Shown: positions 62,601-64,000 of the stretch, one piece after another | Position numbering within the stretch: the first letter of the stretch is position 1 | Layout of the letters: each line of letters begins with the position of its first letter | Assembly (NCBI GenBank): GCA_029339505.1 | Contig: JAQISU010000155.1 | Span: 19,226,001-19,290,000, forward strand | Origin: Unio delphinus | Taxonomy: Eukaryota > Mollusca > Bivalvia > Unionida > Unionidae | DNA: 64,000 bases | Direction: 5' to 3' | Translations under genes and position numbers: made by a program | Notes under the pieces: model-generated | Seen by the model: only the letters and a program-made list of their open reading frames with translations | Database searches by the model: none | What the model was told of the DNA's origin: nothing

Positions 62601-63000
62601 TTTGAGTAGAATGAATAGTAATTATAATTACAATTTGAGTAGCATGAATAGTAATGCTTACAGTTACATTTGAATAGTATAAATAGTAAAGATTACAATT
62701 AACATTTGAATAGTATAAATAGTAAAGATTACAATTAACATTTAAATAGTATAAATAATAAAGATTACAATTAATATTTGAATGGTATAAATAGAAATAA
62801 TTACAATTAACATTTTAATAGAATGAACAGTAATGAGTACAATCACAATTTGAATGCAATTTTTTTTATAGAATCATCTGCTGAGTGTGTTTGACAACAC
62901 AAAACTTGTTACATTTGATGAGAAAGTCTATGACAAGATAATGGCTATCAACTCCCAGGAAGGGGAAAATGTTCACCTGGATGAACCAGTGCTGGCTCAG
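3088..63000 (+). CDS. DNAH5: Axonemal outer-arm dynein heavy chain, gamma/DNAH5-DNAH8 type (N-terminal part, 31 exons)
   Basis: This is a motor subunit of the ciliary and flagellar outer dynein arm. In this family the tail binds intermediate chains and docks the arm on the A-tubule, and the linker swings across the AAA ring to make the power stroke. I joined 31 exons with consistent phases: 5040 nt, 1680 codons, no stop. Residues about 160-1000 resemble the DHC_N1 tail, with [16 protein letters not shown], YNTSE and LFVKVTNQ blocks. Residues from about 1260 resemble the DHC_N2 linker, with EELFGLP at 1287-1293 and [15 protein letters not shown] at 1615-1629. Human DNAH5 has about 4600 residues, so the six AAA modules, stalk and C-terminus lie to the right of the window. 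Closeness to DNAH5 rather than DNAH8 is judged from memory, and the gene may be a co-orthologue of both. The AAA1 P-loop is not in view. The family assignment is very secure; the exact orthologue is less so. Confidence 0.95.
8359..8421 (+). CDS. DNAH5: DNAH5-like exon 2
   Basis: A 63-nt exon, phase 0 to 0, residues 12-32, beginning [15 protein letters not shown]. It corresponds to the acidic helix after the DARH block of the family. The acceptor is TTTAG and the donor GTATGT. Intron 2 (8422-8923) shows nothing further. Confidence 0.85.
8924..8995 (+). CDS. DNAH5: DNAH5-like exon 3
   Basis: A 72-nt exon, phase 0 to 0, residues 33-56, ending LIFFYQDSG. The FYQD block matches the N-terminal conserved patch of outer-arm gamma chains. 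The acceptor is TTTCCAG and the donor GTAAGC. Intron 3 (8996-11044) contains a 70-bp duplication and a SINE-A copy. Confidence 0.9.
9751..9887. repeat. 70-bp tandem duplication
   Basis: Two copies, each containing TTGAGTTTAT and AATAGTCCACT, spaced 70 bp (9771 and 9841). Confidence 0.85.
10320..10551 (+). mobile_element. SINE-A copy 1
   Basis: A tRNA-derived SINE with 5' GGGGCCCTGAGTGCC, box B-like GGTTCAAGTCTC and a CAACAA tail. A 12-bp target duplication, ACAGTACTCATG, flanks it at 10308-10319 and 10552-10563. Confidence 0.88.
11045..11092 (+). CDS. DNAH5: DNAH5-like exon 4 (GC donor)
   Basis: A 48-nt exon, phase 0 to 0, residues 57-72, [16 protein letters not shown]. It follows ATTTCAG. 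The only donor that keeps frame with exon 5 is GAG followed by GCATGT, making intron 4 a GC-AG intron. The next GT (11097) would leave phase 1 and break the frame. Intron 4 (11093-14776) holds two MITE-C copies. Confidence 0.85.
11603..11816. mobile_element. MITE-C copy 1 (palindromic)
   Basis: Inverted ends (TATATACCTACTTATAAG and its counterpart at the right) enclose two inner hairpins built on CAGATCTGC and CATAATGTG. Each arm is itself an inverted repeat. No transposase is present. Confidence 0.75.
12363..12620. mobile_element. MITE-C copy 2
   Basis: Same family, with an expanded centre: GATTACTTCTAATAT (about 12462) and its reverse complement (about 12508) form an additional inverted repeat. 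Confidence 0.75.
14777..14950 (+). CDS. DNAH5: DNAH5-like exon 5
   Basis: A 174-nt exon, phase 0 to 0, residues 73-130, starting [12 protein letters not shown] and ending LPSLKGLE. It matches the family's 'G-C-FFIR' strand and the segment before the tail proper. The donor is GTAAGA. Intron 5 (14951-18530) holds the TTCATGAA-array segment, a TCTG/TC microsatellite and a MITE-C copy. Confidence 0.92.
15045..17180. mobile_element. Putative non-autonomous element with TTCATGAA arrays
   Basis: Two clusters of the 8-bp palindrome TTCATGAA and close variants (15075-15375 and 16945-17128) bracket about 1.6 kb of noncoding sequence. Just outside them are hAT-like inverted ends: CAGTGCTCACTCCTATGAAA at 15070, and CAATACTGCCCCTAAGAAAA reading inward from 17149 on the other strand. 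Outside those, a 25-bp direct repeat matches at 21 of 25 positions (15045-15069 and 17156-17180). No coding sequence and no clean 8-bp target duplication were seen. Confidence 0.5.
17643..17698. repeat. (TCTG)n/(TC)n microsatellite
   Basis: A compound simple repeat in intron 5. Confidence 0.95.
17911..18114. mobile_element. MITE-C copy 3
   Basis: Family ends (ATATACTCTTGTATAAG on the left, CTTGTGAGTATATATG on the right) surround the CAGATCTGC-type inner arms. Confidence 0.72.
18531..18720 (+). CDS. DNAH5: DNAH5-like exon 6
   Basis: A 190-nt exon, phase 0 to 1, residues 131-193 plus one base. It begins QWGSM and covers the start of the DHC_N1-type tail, with the helix [20 protein letters not shown]. 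The donor is GTGGGT. Intron 6 (18721-21111) contains a 143-bp tandem repeat. Confidence 0.93.
19280..19590. repeat. 143-bp tandem repeat, just over two copies
   Basis: TAGAATTTGA recurs at 143-bp spacing (about 19289, 19432 and 19575), and the intervening sequence, with GCATCCCATCAAGAAGACC, is nearly identical. The surrounding 19040-19990 looks like an old dispersed repeat related to parts of introns 20 and 24. Confidence 0.85.
21112..21277 (+). CDS. DNAH5: DNAH5-like exon 7
   Basis: A 166-nt exon, phase 1 to 2, residues 194-248. It contains [20 protein letters not shown] and [14 protein letters not shown], the classic tail block of a Trp in 'xxW' followed by 'E-x-x-x-WK-x-R'. The donor is GTGAGA. 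Intron 7 is 309 bp with nothing noted. Confidence 0.95.
21587..21680 (+). CDS. DNAH5: DNAH5-like exon 8
   Basis: A 94-nt exon, phase 2 to 0, residues 249-280, starting [17 protein letters not shown]. It continues the tail helix bundle. The acceptor is TTTTAG and the donor GTCAGT. Intron 8 (21681-22570) has nothing recognised. Confidence 0.95.
22571..22669 (+). CDS. DNAH5: DNAH5-like exon 9
   Basis: A 99-nt exon, phase 0 to 0, residues 281-313. It carries [18 protein letters not shown], a strongly conserved tail motif of axonemal heavy chains. The donor is GTAAGA. Intron 9 (22670-23629) contains a 60-bp tandem repeat and a CTAC-rich minisatellite. Confidence 0.96.
23178..23366. repeat. 60-bp tandem repeat, three copies
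   Basis: The block GACATACATGTAATCAGCCT recurs every 60 bp. Because 60 is a multiple of 3, both strands keep repetitive open frames that are not genes. Confidence 0.95.
23393..23475. repeat. CTAC-rich minisatellite, 20-bp unit
   Basis: Unit ACCTACCAACCTACCCACCT repeated about four times. Confidence 0.95.
23630..23811 (+). CDS. DNAH5: DNAH5-like exon 10
   Basis: A 182-nt exon, phase 0 to 2, residues 314-373. It contains [19 protein letters not shown] and [15 protein letters not shown], near-identical in character to vertebrate DNAH5/8. The donor is GTTAGT. Intron 10 (23812-24486) has nothing recognised. Confidence 0.96.
24487..24606 (+). CDS. DNAH5: DNAH5-like exon 11
   Basis: A 120-nt exon, phase 2 to 2, residues 374-413, including [18 protein letters not shown]. 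The donor is GTACAT. Intron 11 (24607-30286) is the longest in the window at 5.7 kb. It holds 80-bp and 54-bp tandem repeats and the whole hAT transposon on the opposite strand. Confidence 0.95.
24665..25098. repeat. 80-bp tandem repeat, about 5.4 copies
   Basis: TCCTAAAATTGACTGGCCCC recurs at 24665, 24743, 24822, 24902 and 24982. Each unit is made of two related halves of about 40 bp (TGACTGGCCCC and TGACTGGCACC). Confidence 0.92.
25287..25414. repeat. 54-bp tandem repeat, 2.4 copies
   Basis: CACCATGGCCTTACTTCAGA at 25287, 25341 and 25395. Confidence 0.95.
26336..26343. repeat. hAT left target-site duplication
   Basis: CATAACAT, identical to the copy at 30194-30201. Eight-base duplications are standard for hAT insertion. 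Confidence 0.92.
26515..26608. repeat. (TC)n/(TA)n microsatellite inside the hAT element
   Basis: A pyrimidine run followed by TA repeats with three TG interruptions, between the hAT left end and the transposase stop. Confidence 0.95.
26914..28435 (-). CDS. hAT transposase exon 3 (catalytic core and dimerisation domain)
   Basis: 1522 nt carrying the RNase H-like core and the C-terminal dimerisation region. The single in-frame TAA lies at 27712-27714. Reading continues in the same frame to the terminal stop at 26914-26916. Confidence 0.88.
28717..28981 (-). CDS. hAT transposase exon 2 (BED finger, second half)
   Basis: 265 nt beginning [14 protein letters not shown], the His pair of the BED finger. 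A Pro/Lys-rich linker and then NFVMLLNPR follow. Both junctions keep phase. Confidence 0.88.
29810..29981 (-). CDS. hAT transposase exon 1 (BED finger, first half)
   Basis: 172 nt starting with [22 protein letters not shown] and so on. It ends in [11 protein letters not shown], the Cys pair of a BED finger. The donor is GTAGGT. Confidence 0.88.
30194..30201. repeat. hAT right target-site duplication
   Basis: CATAACAT, matching 26336-26343 exactly, directly after the element's terminal ACACTA. Confidence 0.92.
30287..30488 (+). CDS. DNAH5: DNAH5-like exon 12
   Basis: A 202-nt exon, phase 2 to 0, residues 414-481. [19 protein letters not shown] is the family's 'IFGKF-x-F-x-RL' block, and the exon ends LLDHRKQE. 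The acceptor TTTCAG lies only 85 bp after the right target duplication of the hAT element. Intron 12 (30489-32048) has nothing recognised. Confidence 0.95.
32049..32144 (+). CDS. DNAH5: DNAH5-like exon 13
   Basis: A 96-nt exon, phase 0 to 0, residues 482-513, [15 protein letters not shown] and onward, the 'FD-x-DY-x-x-F' tail motif. The donor is GTACGT. Intron 13 (32145-34884) has a poly-C/poly-A/poly-G low-complexity tract at 33899-33952 and is otherwise unremarkable. Confidence 0.94.
33899..33952. repeat. Low-complexity C/A/G homopolymer tract
   Basis: Runs of C, then about 17 A, then two G runs. The G runs could form a partial G-quadruplex. Confidence 0.8.
34885..35148 (+). CDS. DNAH5: DNAH5-like exon 14
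   Basis: A 264-nt exon, phase 0 to 0, residues 514-601. It contains [10 protein letters not shown], the aromatic 'L-x-x-YG-x-D' block, and [20 protein letters not shown], the hallmark 'PP-x-AG-x-I-x-WARQL' tail signature of dynein heavy chains. The donor is GTATTT. Intron 14 (35149-36455) holds a degenerate roughly 180-bp repeat and a MITE-C copy. Confidence 0.97.
35340..35990. repeat. Degenerate repeat of about 180 bp
   Basis: Diverged copies of a unit containing GATGGCTTGTATTTGAGAC. The same unit occurs at 55560-55870 in intron 26, so it is dispersed as well as tandem. Confidence 0.6.
36151..36368. mobile_element. MITE-C copy 4
   Basis: The ends GCTTATAAGTCAAG and CTTGACTTACAAGTAAG are inverted. 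The inner arms carry GACTCTGATCTG and CAGATCTGGG. Confidence 0.72.
36456..36521 (+). CDS. DNAH5: DNAH5-like exon 15
   Basis: A 66-nt exon, phase 0 to 0, residues 602-623, [19 protein letters not shown] and onward. It matches the 'YN-x-MA-x-x-L-x-E-x-E' block that follows WARQL in the family. The donor is GTTGGT. Intron 15 (36522-37872) holds a SINE-A copy and a foldback hairpin. Confidence 0.94.
36791..37048 (+). mobile_element. SINE-A copy 2 (full length)
   Basis: The best-preserved copy. The box A-like TGGCAGAGTAG starts at 36802 and GGTTCGAGTC is at 36864-36873; the head resembles a tRNA-Leu type. The tail is a pure CAA repeat. A perfect 12-bp target duplication, ACATGAATCCCA, lies at 36779-36790 and 37049-37060. 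Confidence 0.9.
37558..37702. repeat. Foldback hairpin, about 62-bp arms
   Basis: The left arm (37558-37620) and right arm (37639-37702) are reverse complements with only a few mismatches, around an 18-bp loop. The outer 40 bases, with AATGCTAATTAATGGATGTC, are perfect. It is probably a small foldback element. It lies 170 bp before the exon 16 acceptor. Confidence 0.85.
37873..38102 (+). CDS. DNAH5: DNAH5-like exon 16
   Basis: A 230-nt exon, phase 0 to 2, residues 624-699. [21 protein letters not shown] and [19 protein letters not shown] form the conserved tail segment. The donor is GTAAGT. Intron 16 (38103-40914) is repeat-rich: a truncated SINE-A, a 43-bp array, a minus-strand SINE-A and a 78-bp array. 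Confidence 0.96.
38622..38868 (+). mobile_element. SINE-A copy 3 (5' truncated)
   Basis: It lacks the first 15 or so bases of the head but retains GGTTCGAGTCTC, the central body and a CAA tail. No target duplication was found. Confidence 0.82.
39367..39762. repeat. 43-bp satellite, nine copies, two dyads per unit
   Basis: Copies start at 39367 and then every 43 bp to 39711, with a fragment at 39754; they are nearly identical. Each has TGGCTA-CATC-TAGCCA (perfect dyad) and TGCAACAT-A-ATGTTGTA (one mismatch). Looser copies of the second motif extend back to about 39120. Confidence 0.96.
39880..40118 (-). mobile_element. SINE-A copy 4
   Basis: A minus-strand copy that reads TTG repeats first and ends in GGGGCCC. 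Direct repeats GTCTTTGATG (39870-39879) and GTCTGTGATG (40119-40128) flank it. The right-hand one belongs to the 78-bp array, so the SINE seems to have landed at the edge of that array. Confidence 0.83.
40129..40784. repeat. 78-bp tandem array, about 8.4 copies
   Basis: GCAATGAGTATGGCAAAGTC starts at 40215 and recurs every 78 bp to 40761; a diverged copy begins the array. The minus strand stays open through all copies (a 26-residue repeat), an arithmetic consequence of the unit length. Confidence 0.96.
40915..41066 (+). CDS. DNAH5: DNAH5-like exon 17
   Basis: A 152-nt exon, phase 2 to 1, residues 700-750. It ends [15 protein letters not shown], the 'PG-x-x-x-LTWTS' motif of the tail. The donor is GTAAGT. 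Intron 17 (41067-41469) has nothing recognised. Confidence 0.96.
41470..41677 (+). CDS. DNAH5: DNAH5-like exon 18
   Basis: A 208-nt exon, phase 1 to 2, residues 751-819. It includes [19 protein letters not shown] and [19 protein letters not shown], aligning with the IEFRIDAIL and LPQEEPLT blocks of DNAH5. The donor is GTAAGT. Intron 18 (41678-42705) carries a partial MITE-C. Confidence 0.96.
42349..42482. mobile_element. MITE-C copy 5 (partial)
   Basis: A shorter copy with AAGTCAAGTCCAGCTGCA at the left and AGATCTGCCATCACA inside. The outer TATATACT ends are missing. Confidence 0.6.
42706..42926 (+). CDS. DNAH5: DNAH5-like exon 19 (Cys-rich linker)
   Basis: A 221-nt exon, phase 2 to 1, residues 820-893. 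Its start and its end (RNTEALVK) align with DNAH5. The middle is a hydrophilic segment with a CxxCxxCC cluster (868-875) that I do not recall from the vertebrate proteins. The donor is GTAAGA. Intron 19 (42927-43809) has a MITE-C end fragment and a decoy exon at 43375-43435. Confidence 0.92.
43073..43130. mobile_element. MITE-C fragment
   Basis: Only a right-end piece: GGGTCTGTTTATTTTGCAG followed by a TATATAAAG end. Confidence 0.45.
43810..44066 (+). CDS. DNAH5: DNAH5-like exon 20
   Basis: A 257-nt exon, phase 1 to 0, residues 894-979. [33 protein letters not shown] and [15 protein letters not shown] form the conserved end of the DHC_N1-like tail. The donor is GTGACA. Intron 20 (44067-46305) is 2.2 kb with no gene; parts resemble the old repeats of introns 6 and 24. 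Confidence 0.96.
46306..46512 (+). CDS. DNAH5: DNAH5-like exon 21
   Basis: A 207-nt exon, phase 0 to 0, residues 980-1048. It ends [10 protein letters not shown], matching the family's 'F-x-x-Y-x-x-LW' block. The acidic start ([12 protein letters not shown]) is probably a flexible stretch. The donor is GTCAGA. Intron 21 (46513-46921) has nothing recognised. Confidence 0.95.
46922..47002 (+). CDS. DNAH5: DNAH5-like exon 22
   Basis: An 81-nt exon, phase 0 to 0, residues 1049-1075, [20 protein letters not shown] to FYQ. The donor CAG|GTATGTAG is the first base of a 49-bp tandem array, so copies of this donor follow downstream. Intron 22 (47003-49814) also carries a 22-bp array. Confidence 0.95.
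47003..47388. repeat. 49-bp tandem array carrying copies of the exon 22 donor
   Basis: 7.9 copies starting at 47003, 47052, 47101, 47150, 47199, 47248, 47297 and 47346. Each begins with the donor-like GTATGTAGAT and is preceded by CAG; the fifth reads GTATTTAG. Confidence 0.97.
49511..49728. repeat. 22-bp tandem array
   Basis: About ten copies of GATGACAGTAAACTCGGTAG plus two bases, with one shortened copy, ending 87 bp before exon 23. Confidence 0.95.
49815..50219 (+). CDS. DNAH5: DNAH5-like exon 23
   Basis: The largest exon: 405 nt, phase 0 to 0, residues 1076-1210. It contains [40 protein letters not shown] and the '[12 protein letters not shown]' motif, the strongest match for the region before the linker. 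The donor is GTAATT. Intron 23 (50220-51295) contains a SINE-B copy. Confidence 0.97.
50695..51010 (+). mobile_element. SINE-B copy 2
   Basis: Plus-strand copy in intron 23. Box A-like TGGCCTAGTGG starts at 50701 and the box B-like GGTTTAAACC is at 50745-50754. The body (GTGGGACATCATGCTACATG) matches the other SINE-B copies. The tail ends in an ACACAC run. I could not fix a clear target duplication. Confidence 0.8.
51296..51414 (+). CDS. DNAH5: DNAH5-like exon 24
   Basis: A 119-nt exon, phase 0 to 2, residues 1211-1249, with [15 protein letters not shown] and ending FVSLYDS. It matches the helix before the 'GPM' loop in DNAH5/8. The donor is GTAAGT. Intron 24 (51415-53705) has a MITE-C copy and a degenerate old repeat. 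Confidence 0.95.
53238..53446. mobile_element. MITE-C copy 6
   Basis: Begins TACTGTACACATTCACTT and ends with the inverted form ATGAATATACAGTAG. It holds GATCTGCTATCACATAATG and its inverted partner. Confidence 0.7.
53706..54005 (+). CDS. DNAH5: DNAH5-like exon 25 (linker start)
   Basis: A 300-nt exon, phase 2 to 2, residues 1250-1349. [16 protein letters not shown] leads into the DHC_N2-type linker: GGEELFGLP (1285-1293) and [16 protein letters not shown]. The donor is GTAAGC. Intron 25 (54006-55093) opens with a MITE-C copy. Confidence 0.97.
54018..54234. mobile_element. MITE-C copy 7
   Basis: Begins 13 bp after the exon 25 donor. The ends ATACCGTATGTAATTGC and GCGTGTATATACAGTAT are inverted, with two inner hairpins. 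Confidence 0.74.
55094..55334 (+). CDS. DNAH5: DNAH5-like exon 26 (linker)
   Basis: A 241-nt exon, phase 2 to 0, residues 1350-1430. [36 protein letters not shown] and [17 protein letters not shown] are core linker motifs. The donor GTTTTT is weak, but it is the only one that joins in frame to exon 27 ([13 protein letters not shown]). Intron 26 (55335-56814) has a 41-bp array. Confidence 0.95.
55560..55870. repeat. Degenerate repeat, related to intron 14
   Basis: Two diverged units with TTTGTGGATGGCTTGCATTT (about 55618) and TTTGTGGATGGCTTGTACTT (about 55757). Confidence 0.6.
55917..56121. repeat. 41-bp tandem array, five copies
   Basis: GTGTCGGTCATTGTACTCTT starts at 55917, 55958, 55999, 56040 and 56081. 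Confidence 0.95.
56815..56941 (+). CDS. DNAH5: DNAH5-like exon 27 (linker)
   Basis: A 127-nt exon, phase 0 to 1, residues 1431-1472, [16 protein letters not shown] to [10 protein letters not shown]. It is the linker segment 'A-x-KE-x-x-IE-x-x-L'. The donor is GTATTG. Intron 27 (56942-58197) has a partial MITE-C at 57061. Confidence 0.96.
57061..57210. mobile_element. MITE-C copy 8 (partial)
   Basis: The left end ACCATATATACTCACTTATA and the first arm (ATCACATAATGTG) are present. The right arm has decayed. Confidence 0.6.
58198..58270 (+). CDS. DNAH5: DNAH5-like exon 28 (linker)
   Basis: A 73-nt exon, phase 1 to 2, residues 1473-1496, with [15 protein letters not shown]. This is the 'ED-x-x-x-L-x-x-x-x-SN' linker signature. 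The donor is GTAAAA. Intron 28 (58271-59739) contains a 24-bp array and a SINE-B copy. Confidence 0.96.
58642..58784. repeat. 24-bp tandem array, about six copies
   Basis: Unit CACTTTCCAAGTGTCACTAG plus CTGT. Confidence 0.94.
58895..59186 (-). mobile_element. SINE-B copy 3
   Basis: Minus-strand copy in intron 28. Flanking 13-bp duplications ATTTTATGCAAAG (58882-58894) and ATTTTATGTAAAG (59187-59199) differ at one base. The tRNA-like head GGCCTAGGGGTAAGAATG lies at the right end. Confidence 0.86.
59740..59893 (+). CDS. DNAH5: DNAH5-like exon 29 (linker)
   Basis: A 154-nt exon, phase 2 to 0, residues 1497-1548, with [16 protein letters not shown] and [20 protein letters not shown]. This is the near-invariant 'Q-x-x-W-x-YLE-x-IF' linker block in its outer-arm gamma form. 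The donor is GTATGT. Intron 29 (59894-60584) has nothing recognised. Confidence 0.97.
60585..60851 (+). CDS. DNAH5: DNAH5-like exon 30 (linker)
   Basis: A 267-nt exon, phase 0 to 0, residues 1549-1637. [32 protein letters not shown] and [18 protein letters not shown] are the most conserved linker motifs of the family and settle the identification. The donor is GTATGA. Intron 30 (60852-62871) has a split MITE-C and a long minisatellite. Confidence 0.98.
61170..61600. mobile_element. MITE-C copy 9 (split)
   Basis: Left half at 61170-61290 and right half at 61494-61600, separated by about 200 bp of unrelated AT-rich sequence. Confidence 0.55.
61963..62853. repeat. 35 to 36-bp minisatellite, about 24 copies
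   Basis: Degenerate copies of TTGAGTAGTATAAATAGTAA followed by TGATTACAATTACAA. It ends about 18 bp before the exon 31 acceptor. Repetitive Asn/Tyr frames in it are not genes. Confidence 0.95.
62872..63000 (+). CDS. DNAH5: DNAH5-like exon 31, last in the window
   Basis: A 129-nt exon, phase 0 to 0, residues 1638-1680, starting [15 protein letters not shown] and containing INSQEGE and the LDEPV strand. In the family this is late linker; AAA1 follows about 150-200 residues later. The acceptor is a run of T followed by ATAG. Bases 63001-64000 are intron 31 with no exon recognised. Confidence 0.96.
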
Positions 63001-64000
63001 GTATTGAATTACATAAAGCAAGGCTTAGTGGATGATACACATTGAACAAACAAATGTTATAACTGGAAAAGTCCTTGAATTTGAGTGTATCCTCATTGAA
63101 CTGAAAAACGTTGGTTTTGTCCCTGGAAAGCCTTTAGATTTGTGTACAAAAACATTCCTTGAATTTTGCAAAAGTTCCTTGAATTTGTCAGAAGTCTCAC
63201 AATAAATTAATATGAAAAAATAGGTTACTTTTTTATGATTTTTTTTCTTCATGATCTGATAAAATTGGGTGGATCAAATGACTTTTGATACTGGCATTTG
63301 CCAGATGTAGTAGTGTTTCTTCATTGTAGTGGTGTAATTCATGATTGATTTTGTAAGGAATATAACCTGACTAGGTATGAACTTTGCAGTTCAAAATGGG
63401 AGAACTATGAGTACTTTTCATAAGAAACCTTCTTTTAGACTTTTTCCAGCCCTTGAAAAGTCATGGTTGTACAAAGAATGAGATGTCATTTTTTGGATAT
63501 AATCAAATCAATTTTAGGCAAGAAGGAAAATGATTTCTCAACTTATGTATAAGAGACTGATTTTTTTATATTACATCAACCCAACATGGCCACTTGTATC
63601 TTAATCATGAAAAGATTAACATTGTAGACTGTTTATATAGCATGAGGGAGAGTTCGACTTGCTGTTCTTCTACATGTTAATAAATTAAGAAAGGTTTTCA
63701 ATATATCAGATTCTTACACTGCTGTGAAAGCCATCTCCACATGTGACCAGAATTTATCAAAAGTTAAATATAAATTTCTTGAATTTGTTTTACTGGACTT
63801 GAACTCAGATTTTGGGAACCAGGTCTGGAAAAATAATTATTTTTTGATTACTTGATAAACTGGTAATAAAAGTCACTCTATGACTTTCAGTTATAAGTAG
63901 CCATTATTTCATTTTTACTGCAAAATGAAGTAGCATGCATTTTTTGTGGTTCCTTGAAAGAAACATTCATTTAAGTATTTCTGCTATGAAATTCATGCAA

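Noticed and set aside
62434..62673. Asn/Tyr/Ser-rich repetitive frame
   Set aside because: It lies wholly in the intron 30 minisatellite.

Overview
The window is animal nuclear DNA: AT-rich, with long introns, GT-AG splice sites, tRNA-derived SINEs and dense minisatellites. I read it as a lophotrochozoan, most likely a mollusc. That placement rests on general character and on the protein's level of divergence from vertebrate homologues; no diagnostic marker was seen.

One host gene accounts for all the host coding sequence I can support. It is a plus-strand axonemal dynein heavy chain of the outer-arm gamma type (DNAH5/DNAH8 family, slightly closer to DNAH5 as I recall those proteins). I resolved 31 exons between 3088 and 63000. 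Every junction keeps phase, and together they give 5040 coding bases, or 1680 codons. They encode the N-terminal part of the protein: the tail (DHC_N1-type) and the start of the linker (DHC_N2-type). The AAA motor, the stalk and the C-terminus must lie beyond the right edge. Exon 1 begins with ATG directly after a splice acceptor, so either the start codon is there or an earlier coding exon lies upstream.

The introns carry most of the window's variety. Intron 11 holds a 3850-bp Ac-type hAT transposon (26344-30193) with a perfect 8-bp target duplication. Its three-exon BED-finger transposase on the minus strand is interrupted by a single in-frame stop. Two tRNA-derived SINE families are present, called SINE-A (CAA tail) and SINE-B here. 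Several of their copies still have 9 to 13-bp target duplications. A palindromic, hairpin-within-hairpin MITE-like family (MITE-C) occurs in about ten places. A 2.1-kb segment in intron 5 is bounded by two arrays of the palindrome TTCATGAA and has hAT-like ends.

Tandem arrays with units of 20, 22, 24, 35-36, 41, 43, 49, 54, 60, 70, 78, 80 and 143 bp are scattered through the introns. The most notable are a 49-bp array that copies the exon 22 splice donor, a 43-bp array whose unit contains two dyads, and an almost 0.9-kb minisatellite that ends just before the exon 31 acceptor.

No rRNA, functional tRNA, CRISPR array or bacterial operon was found. Bases 1-3087 are upstream intron or 5' flank and contain one SINE-B copy and a long AT microsatellite. 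Bases 63001-64000 are the beginning of intron 31.
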